DNA from: RGIG2161 sp964525525
Lineage (GTDB): Bacteria > Bacillota > Clostridia > Oscillospirales > CAG-272
Assembly: GCA_964525525.1 (NCBI GenBank)
Contig: CAZGHD010000118.1
Location: 1-6,820, forward strand
Length of the DNA: 6,820 bases
Direction of reading: 5' to 3'
The translations under genes were made by a program, and so were the position numbers. The notes under the pieces are model-generated. The model worked only from the letters and a program-made list of their open reading frames with translations, ran no database searches and was not told the DNA's origin. Position 1 is the stretch's first letter. Each line of letters starts with the position of its first letter. Below, in pieces: positions 1 through 6,189 of this stretch.

Positions 1-2
1 AG

Positions 3-827
3 TTTTGGAAGAAAGATCACGAGGAGGATTTGGAAATTGCACGACAGGCTGTAGCTGAATACCCCGGTGATTATCGGTATCTTTATTGGTTGGCAAGTAA
101 CGAGTGGTATGTCGGCTACAGTGTGAAATATATCGGAACTGATACAGAGAAAGAGCTTGTTGAAAGTTCTATCCGCCATTATGAAATGGTTCTGGAAAAC
201 TGTGATGATACGGAAATCCGCAATCATACTCTCTGCGGACTGGTGTATGCATATAAGTGTACTTCCCGATATGAAGAAGCAAAAAAATATGCAATGATGT
301 ATCCTGAGGAGCCCGAGTCCTGCCGAGATGACATGCTTCTTCAGTGCCTTCAGGGTGAAGAACAGGAAATGCTGTGCAAAAAGATCATCCGTAAATCCCT
401 AATAAAATTATGTCATGCTTTTTGGGAGCTTCAATGGAAATCAAATTCGCCGGAAGAAGTAGTGGCGGCGAGGGATGCGGAGGAAGCAGTCATAAAAGCA
501 GTGATTACGGACGGAAATTATCAGCATTTTGATCTAAACCTCGGTATGATCTATGAAGACCGTGCAAAGATGGCAATGCGTGCAGAGAAGTATGATGAAG
601 CGGTACAGGCCCTTGCTGCAGCGATGAAGCACGCCGTTGAATTTGATAAAACTGATGCAGCCCGTATGGAAAAGTACACTTGTCCTGTGTTGTTTGGATA
701 CACGGAAGATCACAGAGACAAGCGCAAAGAAGACTGGAGTATGGTGGATGATGTAAAAAATATCGCGGCAGACAGCCTTTTTGACCACATTCGCAACACC
801 GAAGATTTCAAAGCTTTGTTTGATTGA
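3..827 (+). CDS. Probable XRE-type transcriptional regulator, C-terminal part (5' truncated)
   Basis: The reading frame is open from the first full codon at position 3, so the gene begins outside the window and the TTG at 30 is unlikely to be the real start. The visible 274 residues are soluble, acidic and helical, with no membrane segment or signal peptide. Two stretches look like tetratricopeptide helices: one around visible residues 75-100 (containing RYEEAKKYA) and one around 180-212 (containing KYDEAVQALAAAMKHA). The opening pattern, with EIARQAVAEYPGDYRYLYWLA, and the closing pattern, with a DW..VDD core and a final EDFKALF, resemble the C-terminal half of clostridial proteins that carry an N-terminal helix-turn-helix. 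That resemblance is from memory. The DNA-binding domain is not visible, so the regulator call is inference, and a plain TPR protein is the alternative. The gene converges on the MATE transporter gene and ends at the terminator at 866-908. Its ligand and targets are unknown. Confidence 0.6.
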   Translation, partial: FWKKDHEEDLEIARQAVAEYPGDYRYLYWLASNEWYVGYSVKYIGTDTEKELVESSIRHYEMVLENCDDTEIRNHTLCGLVYAYKCTSRYEEAKKYAMMYPEEPESCRDDMLLQCLQGEEQEMLCKKIIRKSLIKLCHAFWELQWKSNSPEEVVAARDAEEAVIKAVITDGNYQHFDLNLGMIYEDRAKMAMRAEKYDEAVQALAAAMKHAVEFDKTDAARMEKYTCPVLFGYTEDHRDKRKEDWSMVDDVKNIAADSLFDHIRNTEDFKALFD

Positions 828-865
828 ATTAAATTATAAATATCTAAACATTGCATAATACAAAA

Positions 866-908
866 AGGAACATCCATACCGCGATGCGGGGATGTTCCTG
901 TATTTTTT
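866..908. terminator. Bidirectional intrinsic terminator between convergent genes
   Basis: A perfect 10-bp stem (AGGAACATCC at 866-875, GGATGTTCCT at 890-899) encloses a second 4-bp stem (CCGC 879-882, GCGG 886-889) with a GAT loop; ATA at 876-878 is a bulge. On the plus strand the stem is followed by TATTTTTTA (901-909). On the minus strand it is followed by the T-tract complementary to A862-A866. It lies 38 nt after the stop of the regulator fragment and 55 nt beyond the MATE stop, so it can end both convergent transcripts. Confidence 0.88.
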
Positions 909-954
909 ATCATTTTAATACTCAATTAAACAGTATTATACAGCGTTTTTTACG

Positions 955-2325
955 TTATTCAGCCTTTTCACGGGTGAGCTTTTTTATCCATTTTCCCGAG
1001 GCGATGTGTTTTATCGTGAATCCTACCTTTGATATTTCATCGCTCATCAGCGCGATATAAACGAAATACACGGGCGCTTTGATAACGAAAGCAACTATGA
1101 ATCCAAGCGGCAGAGCAAGCAGATACATAGGCAAAATATCGGTAAGCATAGCAGTGACCGTATCTCCGCCTGCGCGGATAACACCGACTATCGCGCAGGT
1201 ATTATAACCTTTTATAGTGGTTATTATCAGCATACAAATCAACAGATTCGATACCGTATTCGCCGTCTCAGCCCCAATATTATAAAACCCGATCAACGGT
1301 CCGCGAAGCAGTACTATACACGAAAACATTATAAAAACAGACGCCGCGGAAAAAACGAGCATCGTTCGCGCATACGACATAACGTTCTTTGATCTGCCCG
1401 CGCCTATCTCCCGTCCGACTATAATCGCGGAAGCATTTGAGAATCCGAATGCAAAAAGTATTCCTATTTTTTCAAGTACGTTGGCGATCGCATACGCCGA
1501 ATAAACGTCCTCGCCGAGATTTCCGATAACAACAGAGTGTATAGTAATTCCGAGTCCCCACATCGTTTCGTTGAATATAACCGGGAGACAGTATTTGAAA
1601 AAGTCGCCAAGCAACGCTTTTCCCGGGCGAAGCATAAGAGAAATTCGGTAATTTACCCGTTTTTCAAAGAAGATAACGAAAGACAGGATTATAATACACT
1701 CGATAACTCTTGCGATAAGAGTAGCATACGCCGCACCGTCTATGCCAAGCGCGGGCGCGCCGAATTTACCGAATATAAGCACGTAGTTGAGGAATATATT
1801 CAAAAATACCGCGATAACGTTCGTGGCAAGAACAATCTTCACCTGCTCGGTCGCGCGCAGACTTCCTCCGAATATAAGAGAGAGAGTAGCGGGAATATAA
1901 GAAAACGCAACTATCCGCAGATACGAGCCGCCGAGCGCCGCAACGTCAGAAGAAGCGGTGAACACAGATATTATAGAATTTGAAAAAGAAATGCACGCCA
2001 CGCTGAACAAAAGTCCGAGGCTCATCGCAAAAATAAACGCGATACCAGTCACTCGGTTTATTGATTCAAAATCACGCTTACCCCAATATTGGCTTATAAG
2101 CACGGCAGACCCGGAGCATATTCCGAAGATAAACAGAGAATACAGAAAATACATCTGATTTGCATATCCTGCGGCAGATATGGCTTGCTCGGTGTTAGTC
2201 TCAAGCATTCCAAGCATCACGGTGTCCGCCATGTTGAGCGCAACAGACACAACGTTTTGCAAAGCTATCGGAATAGCTATAGAAAAAACCGTCTTATAAA
2301 AAGATTTATCTCTTGCAAAAAACAT
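955..2325 (-). CDS. MATE family efflux transporter
   Basis: A 456-residue polytopic inner-membrane protein, the usual length for a MATE (multidrug and toxic compound extrusion) pump that exports cationic compounds using a Na+ or H+ gradient. It has about 12 hydrophobic segments in two homologous halves. Family hallmarks seen: GSAVLISQYWGKRD at about residues 72-85, LRATEQVK at 156-163 followed by NIFLNYVLIFG (176-186) and LGIDGAAYATLIAR (193-206), then in the second half GREIGAG (304-310) and GVIRAGGDT (381-389). The C-terminus is short and basic (KWIKKLTREKAE). The frame is open up to a GTG at 2337, but GGAG at 2335-2332 lies 6 nt before the ATG at 2325 and would sit inside the gene if GTG were used, so 2325 is preferred; ATG 2328 is next best. 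It is monocistronic, with its own promoter at 2357-2386 and a terminator at 866-908. The substrate cannot be told from sequence; export of a drug, a metabolite or a cell-envelope precursor is possible. Confidence 0.95.
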   Translation of the reverse strand: MFFARDKSFYKTVFSIAIPIALQNVVSVALNMADTVMLGMLETNTEQAISAAGYANQMYFLYSLFIFGICSGSAVLISQYWGKRDFESINRVTGIAFIFAMSLGLLFSVACISFSNSIISVFTASSDVAALGGSYLRIVAFSYIPATLSLIFGGSLRATEQVKIVLATNVIAVFLNIFLNYVLIFGKFGAPALGIDGAAYATLIARVIECIIILSFVIFFEKRVNYRISLMLRPGKALLGDFFKYCLPVIFNETMWGLGITIHSVVIGNLGEDVYSAYAIANVLEKIGILFAFGFSNASAIIVGREIGAGRSKNVMSYARTMLVFSAASVFIMFSCIVLLRGPLIGFYNIGAETANTVSNLLICMLIITTIKGYNTCAIVGVIRAGGDTVTAMLTDILPMYLLALPLGFIVAFVIKAPVYFVYIALMSDEISKVGFTIKHIASGKWIKKLTREKAE

Positions 2326-2331
2326 CATTTT

Positions 2332-2335
2332 CTCC
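2332..2335 (-). promoter_or_regulatory. Ribosome binding site GGAG that decides the MATE start
   Basis: On the minus strand GGAG (2335-2332) lies 6 nt before the ATG at 2325 and 3 nt before the ATG at 2328. The upstream GTG at 2337 overlaps this motif and has only AT-rich sequence before it, so it has no ribosome binding site of its own. Confidence 0.7.
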
Positions 2336-2356
2336 ACTTTTAAAAATTGTCAATTG

Positions 2357-2386
2357 ATTATATCACACCCTTCCCTTTTTTGTCAA
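2357..2386 (-). promoter_or_regulatory. Sigma-A type promoter for the MATE gene
   Basis: Read on the minus strand, TTGACA (2386-2381) and TATAAT (2362-2357) match the -35 and -10 consensus exactly, with an 18-bp spacer (2380-2363). Transcription would begin near 2350, giving a leader of only about 25 nt before the ATG at 2325. The odd-length palindrome AATTGTCAATT (2345-2355) spans this predicted start point and could be an operator, but its AT-richness makes chance likely too. Confidence 0.85.
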
Positions 2387-2454
2387 CCGACACAAGAGAA
2401 ACTTGTACTACATTAAAGACAAGCGGCATATTTTATCTTATAAAACAATTTTAC

Positions 2455-2460
2455 GGGGGA
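2455..2460 (+). promoter_or_regulatory. Ribosome binding site of the M23 peptidase gene
   Basis: GGGGGA lies 6 nt before the ATG at 2467 and fixes this start, although the frame stays open upstream to 2347. Upstream, AAGACA (2416-2421) and TATAAA (2439-2444), separated by 17 bp, are the best promoter candidates I see, but they are weak matches. Confidence 0.6.
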
Positions 2461-2466
2461 ACTGAA

Positions 2467-3271
2467 ATGACGGTGAAATTCGATACCGAAAAGGCAGTCA
2501 GCGGTATTTGCCGCGGGAAAGCAGAAAACATCGAAGTTAATGCAAAAGAAATGAAAAAAACGAGAAAATCAAAGCTGTCGCCGTCGACTGTCAAGTCACT
2601 GGGATTTTTACTCGTCATATACGTGGTTTCTCTGTCGGTGATATATTCATCAGAACTGATAAGAAACGCGGATTCAGAATCTTACGGACTTGCTGAAATA
2701 ATCTCATCGGGCGNNNNNNNNNNAACAAAGTTCAGCAGAAGATGAAGTAAAAAAGCTGACTGAGGAGTACGTAGCAGACGTTGAGCTCGCAGCAGCAGAG
2801 TACGTTGCATCGATAGAAAGCACCCTCACAAAGGAGGTCGCAAAGACTACGGAATCGCCCGTTTTTATGCCTAACGGATGCGCATTTCCCGCTAACGGAA
2901 AGATCGAATCGGGATACGAAAACAGGCGAAATCCGTTCTACATCAGCAACACCACCGAAAGCGAGTTTGAGTTTCACACGGGCATTGACATAGCCGTTCC
3001 CGTAGGGTCTTCGGTGTTCGCGCACAGCGACGGTATAGTTAGCGAAATATCAGTCTCAAGGACTCTCGGTAATTACGTTGTTATCTCTCACGGGGACTAC
3101 GAAACGGTGTACGCTCACTTAAATCAGGCTATATGCAGTAAGGGAGATGCCGTCAAAGCAGGTGACGCGGTCGGATTTTCCGGAGCTACCGGTAGGACTC
3201 TCTCTCCTCATCTTCACTTTGAAGTTCGGGTAGGTGGAGAATCGGTAGACCCGATGGATTATATGTCGTGA
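2467..3271 (+). CDS. Membrane-anchored M23 (LytM-type) metallopeptidase, SpoIVFA-like; interrupted by N run
   Basis: Before the N run there are 82 codons: a basic cytoplasmic tail of about 44 residues (containing KKTRKSK), one membrane segment at about 45-62 (LGFLLVIYVVSLSVIY), then an extracytoplasmic stretch. After the N run the frame continues from 2726 for 181 codons: an acidic helical linker, then the M23 domain. All M23 residues are present: zinc-ligand His and Asp of HTGID (codons 2975 and 2987), the YAHL histidine (3116), and the HLH pair (3209 and 3215). The two halves are in different frames as written, so the N run must really be a multiple of 3 long, including possibly 0. The whole protein would be about 264 residues plus gap. 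The single N-terminal membrane segment, extracytoplasmic M23 domain and direct linkage to an M50 protease are the layout of SpoIVFA, which anchors and inhibits SpoIVFB during sporulation. With complete catalytic residues it could instead be an active peptidoglycan endopeptidase. The SpoIVFA role is inference. Confidence 0.85.
2714..2723. other. Assembly gap (10 N) inside the M23 gene
   Basis: Ten unknown bases separate two halves of one gene. The upstream half ends one base into a codon and the downstream half begins with the last two bases of a codon, so an intact gene requires a true length divisible by 3. Ten does not fit, so the run is a placeholder. If nothing is missing, the flanks join as a single GAA codon. 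Confidence 0.9.
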
Positions 3272-3278
3272 CCGATAA

Positions 3279-3854
3279 ATGAATAATGAAAAAATTGTTC
3301 GTACAGGACTGCTGATTTTATGTTTTATATGGCTTTGCGCGATCGAGAAAACGTTTTATCCGCTCATTTTACTGCTCGGGATAATCATTCATGAGGCGGG
3401 TCATATTATTGCCGCGGCAGCGGTAAAAGCACCCGCAAAAGGTATTTCCTCGCAATACTTCGGGATCAGCCTTTATTATGATTTTTCCAAGCTATCCTAC
3501 ATAAAAGAACTTTTTGTACACATAAGCGGCGCGGCGGCAAACTTTATTTCCGCCGCGCTCGCTTTATCCCTGTTTGATAGTTCGGTCTGCACTGATTTTT
3601 TTACAGCGTCCTCCTTTGCGTTTGGAATTTTTAATCTGATCCCTTTCAGAAAAAGCGACGGGGGCAGAGCCGTATCAGCCTTATGTGCCCTCATTTTTAC
3701 TCCGAACACGCAAGAAAAGATCACTTATATTCTTCACTTTGTATCGGTTTTATTTTTCTGGGGAATTGCCATTTCCGCCCAGTTTGTATACAGTGTAAAC
3801 CTCTCTTTACTCGTGTTATCGGTATACCTTTTGATTGATTTTATATTAACTTGA
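3279..3854 (+). CDS. M50 family intramembrane metalloprotease (site-2 protease, SpoIVFB-like)
   Basis: A 191-residue protein made mostly of membrane segments (about 9-27, 29-48, 80-99, 108-122, 148-168 and 172-190). The zinc site is complete: HEAGH at 38-42 lies within a hydrophobic helix, and the third ligand is D127 in NLIPFRKSDGGRA, the family's NPDG-type motif. GAAAN at 84-88 matches the conserved loop before the next helix. Such enzymes cut membrane-embedded substrates; the family member SpoIVFB releases sigma-K in the mother cell. Bacillus SpoIVFB is longer (about 288 residues) and ends in a CBS domain; this protein stops after the last membrane helix and lacks it. The start lies 7 nt after the stop of the M23 gene with no clear Shine-Dalgarno, which suggests translational coupling. 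The family call is firm, while the sporulation role is inferred from the neighbour. An alternative is a general site-2 protease with another substrate. Confidence 0.9.
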   Translation: MNNEKIVRTGLLILCFIWLCAIEKTFYPLILLLGIIIHEAGHIIAAAAVKAPAKGISSQYFGISLYYDFSKLSYIKELFVHISGAAANFISAALALSLFDSSVCTDFFTASSFAFGIFNLIPFRKSDGGRAVSALCALIFTPNTQEKITYILHFVSVLFFWGIAISAQFVYSVNLSLLVLSVYLLIDFILT

Positions 3855-4036
3855 TAACAAGCTAATATATTTCACTGGAAATCACAGGAAAACCGAGAAT
3901 AAGCGAGGATAAATGAGGAAAGACTGATTTTTTCGTCAAAAACTGAATATTAAGCGTATTTCACCGCAGATAATTCGGAATTTTCACGATTTTTTCGCAT
4001 ATTTTTAAAAATGTATTGCATTTATCTGTCGAATTT

Positions 4037-4046
4037 NNNNNNNNNN
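4037..4046. other. Assembly gap (10 N) in the potA upstream region
   Basis: Ten unknown bases, the same length as the run at 2714-2723, so probably a scaffolding placeholder of unknown true length. Missing sequence here could include a promoter -35 element or part of a regulatory RNA. ATTT occurs on both sides of the gap, so a short overlap between contigs is possible. Confidence 0.85.
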
Positions 4047-4049
4047 ATT

Positions 4050-4058
4050 TGATACAAT
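4050..4058 (+). promoter_or_regulatory. Candidate extended -10 promoter element for the pot operon
   Basis: TGATACAAT reads as TGN followed by TACAAT (5 of 6 matches to TATAAT), an extended -10 element. Its -35 partner would fall in or beside the N run and cannot be seen. Transcription would start near 4065, giving potA a leader of about 150 nt that includes the hairpin at 4133-4156. Confidence 0.4.
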
Positions 4059-4132
4059 ACACCTGTATTTACTGAAATAAGCGGAAAACAAAGCCCGATC
4101 CCGCAGAAATAAGAAATACAACGTCGTTTACA

Positions 4133-4156
4133 CCGGATGCTTTTATCCGGCGTTTT
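4133..4156 (+). terminator. Terminator-like hairpin, possible attenuator in the potA leader
   Basis: CCGGAT (4133-4138) and ATCCGG (4145-4150) form a perfect 6-bp stem with a GCTTTT loop, followed by CG and TTTT (4153-4156). The stem is GC-rich but the T-tract is short, so termination may be partial. It could end transcripts coming from the M50 gene, or act as a conditional terminator for the pot operon. I found no clear competing antiterminator arm upstream. Confidence 0.55.
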
Positions 4157-4201
4157 CACTCTTAATATCTCTGCGCTGTTTTAATTCTATATGGTCTGAA
4201 C

Positions 4202-4207
4202 AAGGAG
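4202..4207 (+). promoter_or_regulatory. Ribosome binding site of potA
   Basis: AAGGAG lies 9 nt before the TTG at 4217 and supports this unusual start codon; no ATG or GTG in frame fits the conserved N-terminus better. Confidence 0.75.
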
Positions 4208-4216
4208 TTTCAAAAA

Positions 4217-5341
4217 TTGGACAAAAACAAGATAATCGAATTAAAAAACATTTTTGTGGAATTTAATGGCGAACAAGTATTAAAAGGTATAAGTCTGGAC
4301 ATTCACGACAAGGAGTTTATCACCCTGCTCGGTCCCTCGGGTTGCGGCAAGACCACCACTTTGAGAATCATCGGCGGTTTCGTCACACCGGACGACGGAG
4401 AAGTTCTTTTTGACGGCAAGGACGTCAGCGACCTTCCTCCGTATAAACGGCCTGTAAATACAGTATTTCAAAAATACGCCCTTTTCCCGCACTTAAACGT
4501 TTATGAGAACGTAGCTTTTGCACTCAGGCTCAAAAAGGTACCTGAAAAAGAGATCAAAGCCCGCGTGCAGGAACTACTTGGCCTCGTTAATCTTTCGGGC
4601 TTTGAAAAACGTAGTGTCAATATACTTTCCGGCGGTCAGCAGCAGCGTGTTGCTATCGCACGTGCTCTTATCAATCATCCGAGAGTTCTTCTTCTTGACG
4701 AGCCTCTCGGTGCGCTTGACTTAAAACTCCGCAAGGATATGCAGGTGGAGCTCAAACGCATCCAGCGACAAACCGGAATCACTTTTATATACGTAACACA
4801 CGACCAGGAGGAAGCTCTCTCTATGTCCGATACCGTTGTCGTTATGGCAGACGGTAACATACAGCAGATAGGCTCTCCCGTCGATATATACAACGAGCCG
4901 GAAAACGCTTTCGTTGCCGATTTCATCGGTGAATCGAACATTCTTGACGGAATCATGCTTGACGACTTCAAGGTAAAATTCTCCGGCCACGTGTTCTCCT
5001 GCGTTGATAAAGGCTTCGCGGCAAATGAAAAAGTAGATATAGTCGTACGTCCCGAGGACGTTGACGTTGTTCCGGTAGATAAAGGTATGCTCTGCGGAAC
5101 TGTTTCCTCCGTCACGTTCAAGGGCGACTACTACGAGATAATTGTTGACGTCGGCGGATTTAAATGGATGCTTGAAACGTCAGACTACGTTGCACCTGAC
5201 GCTGTCATCGGTCTTGATATTGAGCCCGAGGCTATCCACGTAATGAAAAAATCCGAATATTCCGGAAAATTCGGTGACTACTCTTCTTTCAGCGACGAGA
5301 TCGATCATCTCGGAGACGTAGAGGAGGAACCCGAAGAATGA
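4217..5341 (+). CDS. potA: Spermidine/putrescine-type ABC importer, ATP-binding protein PotA
   Basis: A 374-residue cytoplasmic ATPase that powers uptake through PotB/PotC. Motifs in order: Walker A GPSGCGKTT (39-47), Q-loop FQKYALFPH (84-92), ABC signature LSGGQQQR (137-144), Walker B VLLLDEP (157-163) followed by the D-loop GALD, and switch histidine H195 in YVTHDQEEA. A TOBE-type regulatory domain follows (about 271-345, with VVRPEDVDVV at 276-285), as in PotA-class ATPases. The last 25 residues form an acidic tail (EIDHLGDVEEEPEE). The length is close to the usual 370-380. It is first in its operon and its stop overlaps the potB start. Family and partner genes make the polyamine assignment likely, but the binding protein that sets specificity lies outside the window; related importers of other organic cations or small metabolites cannot be excluded. 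Confidence 0.93.
   Translation: MDKNKIIELKNIFVEFNGEQVLKGISLDIHDKEFITLLGPSGCGKTTTLRIIGGFVTPDDGEVLFDGKDVSDLPPYKRPVNTVFQKYALFPHLNVYENVAFALRLKKVPEKEIKARVQELLGLVNLSGFEKRSVNILSGGQQQRVAIARALINHPRVLLLDEPLGALDLKLRKDMQVELKRIQRQTGITFIYVTHDQEEALSMSDTVVVMADGNIQQIGSPVDIYNEPENAFVADFIGESNILDGIMLDDFKVKFSGHVFSCVDKGFAANEKVDIVVRPEDVDVVPVDKGMLCGTVSSVTFKGDYYEIIVDVGGFKWMLETSDYVAPDAVIGLDIEPEAIHVMKKSEYSGKFGDYSSFSDEIDHLGDVEEEPEE
5322..5327 (+). promoter_or_regulatory. Ribosome binding site of potB inside the end of potA
   Basis: AGGAGG lies within the last codons of potA, 10 nt before the potB ATG. Because the site sits in the potA reading frame and the genes overlap by ATGA, potB translation is probably coupled to potA. 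Confidence 0.7.
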
Positions 5342-6189
5342 AAAAGGGTTCTGTCTTTCAAAAAATAGCGGCCGCTCCGCATATTCTCTGGGCCGTTATG
5401 TTTATATTGGTCCCCATGGTGTTTGTCGCATATTTTGCATTCACCGATGCGGACGGTAATTTTTCCTTTTCAAATCTTTCTGCCCTCTCGCAGTACGGTA
5501 ACGTATTTATTCTGTCGATAGCCTTCGCGCTTATTGCGACGGTCGTCTGCCTTCTTATAGGTTACCCGCTTGCGTACTTTATGTCAAGACAGTCACAGCG
5601 TGCTCAAAAGATACTTATGGTATTGGTTATGCTCCCTATGTGGTGTAATCTCCTTATCCGTACCTATGCACTTATGGCGCTTCTTGACAACGGCGGAATA
5701 CTCAATTCCTTTCTTGAAAATATCGGTCTTGACAAGCTCCCCATCGTAGGTACGAATTTCGGTGTTATACTCGGTATGATATACGACTTTCTGCCGTATA
5801 TGGTGCTCCCGATATTCACCGCTATGACAAAGCTTGACAACAGATATATCGAGGCATCCCACGACCTCGGATGTAACGGCTGGCAGACTATGACCCGCGT
5901 CATTATGCCCCTCACCGTTTCGGGCGTCGTTTCGGGAATAACTATGGTATTCGTTCCCTCGATAAGTACCTTTTACATTTCGCAAAAGCTCGGCGCGGGC
6001 AAAATAGATCTTGTCGGCGATACCATCGAGCGTCTTTTCCAGAACCCCAGCACGTACAACGTAGGCGCGTCTATTTCGCTCGTTATGATGGTACTTATAA
6101 TTATTTCGGTAAAAGTCCTCAATCATTTTTCGGATGATTCAAAGGACTCCGAGGAAAACAAAAATAAAAGAGGGAGGATAATACCGTGA
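5338..6189 (+). CDS. potB: Spermidine/putrescine-type ABC importer, permease PotB
   Basis: A 283-residue inner-membrane permease with about six membrane segments (near 15-36, 58-80, 92-117, 142-163, 196-216 and 244-263), the usual size and layout for PotB. The cytoplasmic EAA loop that docks on the ATPase is clear: EASHDLGCNGW starts at 172 and the loop ends in MPLTVSGVVSG (190-200). Other PotB-like stretches are LPMWCNLLIRTYA (99-111) and the Y.FLPYMVLPI region (149-159). The C-terminus is hydrophilic and charged (HFSDDSKDSEENKNKRGR). The start shares ATGA with the potA stop, and the stop shares GTGA with the potC start, so all three proteins are probably made from one message in fixed proportion. 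Confidence 0.93.
   Translation: MKKGSVFQKIAAAPHILWAVMFILVPMVFVAYFAFTDADGNFSFSNLSALSQYGNVFILSIAFALIATVVCLLIGYPLAYFMSRQSQRAQKILMVLVMLPMWCNLLIRTYALMALLDNGGILNSFLENIGLDKLPIVGTNFGVILGMIYDFLPYMVLPIFTAMTKLDNRYIEASHDLGCNGWQTMTRVIMPLTVSGVVSGITMVFVPSISTFYISQKLGAGKIDLVGDTIERLFQNPSTYNVGASISLVMMVLIIISVKVLNHFSDDSKDSEENKNKRGRIIP
6172..6177 (+). promoter_or_regulatory. Ribosome binding site of potC
   Basis: GGGAGG lies 8 nt before the GTG at 6186, inside the last codons of potB, and supports GTG as the potC start. Confidence 0.75.

Larger units (their letters stand above)
3855..4216 (+). other. Non-coding region between the M50 gene and potA
   Basis: This 362-bp stretch is AT-rich and has no credible gene; the only small frames lack ribosome binding sites. 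It holds the second N run (4037-4046), an extended -10-like element (4050-4058), a terminator-like hairpin (4133-4156) and the potA ribosome binding site (4202-4207). GAAATAAG occurs twice (4074-4081 and 4106-4113). The 7-bp inverted repeat TGTATTG (4012-4018) / CAATACA (4055-4061) flanks the N run. No strong terminator lies directly after the M50 gene, so the hairpin at 4133 may serve that transcript too. I recognise no known riboswitch class here. Confidence 0.6.

Noticed and set aside
916..938. Inverted repeat TAATACT/AGTATTA beyond the MATE stop
   Set aside because: The stem is almost pure AT and is not followed by a T-tract on the MATE strand; the adjacent GC-containing hairpin explains termination better.
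1537..2343. Plus-strand open frames opposite the MATE gene
   Set aside because: They are rich in charged residues with no recognisable motif and lie antisense to a clear, complete membrane transporter; they are shadows of its codon pattern.
2426..2449. GCATATT (2426-2432) matches the Bacillus sigma-E -35 consensus, tempting for a sporulation promoter of the M23/M50 pair
   Set aside because: The best -10-like match (AAAACAAT, 2442-2449) is only 9 bp downstream instead of about 14, and nothing suitable lies at the right distance before the ribosome binding site.
2347..2466. In-frame upstream extension of the M23 gene
   Set aside because: The extension covers the divergent promoter region and has no ribosome binding site, while ATG 2467 has a well-spaced GGGGGA.
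3855..4036. Possible small RNA or riboswitch directly after the M50 gene
   Set aside because: I could not find a stable stem, conserved motif or terminator within this part; the A- and T-rich runs look like ordinary intergenic sequence.
4137..4184. 15-codon frame starting with ATG, a possible leader peptide
   Set aside because: It has no ribosome binding site and its first codons are the right half of the hairpin at 4133-4150; its residues show no regulatory run of one amino acid.
4675..6126. Minus-strand open frames opposite potA and potB
   Set aside because: They overlap well-supported ABC genes entirely, have no motifs, and lack ribosome binding sites in sensible places.
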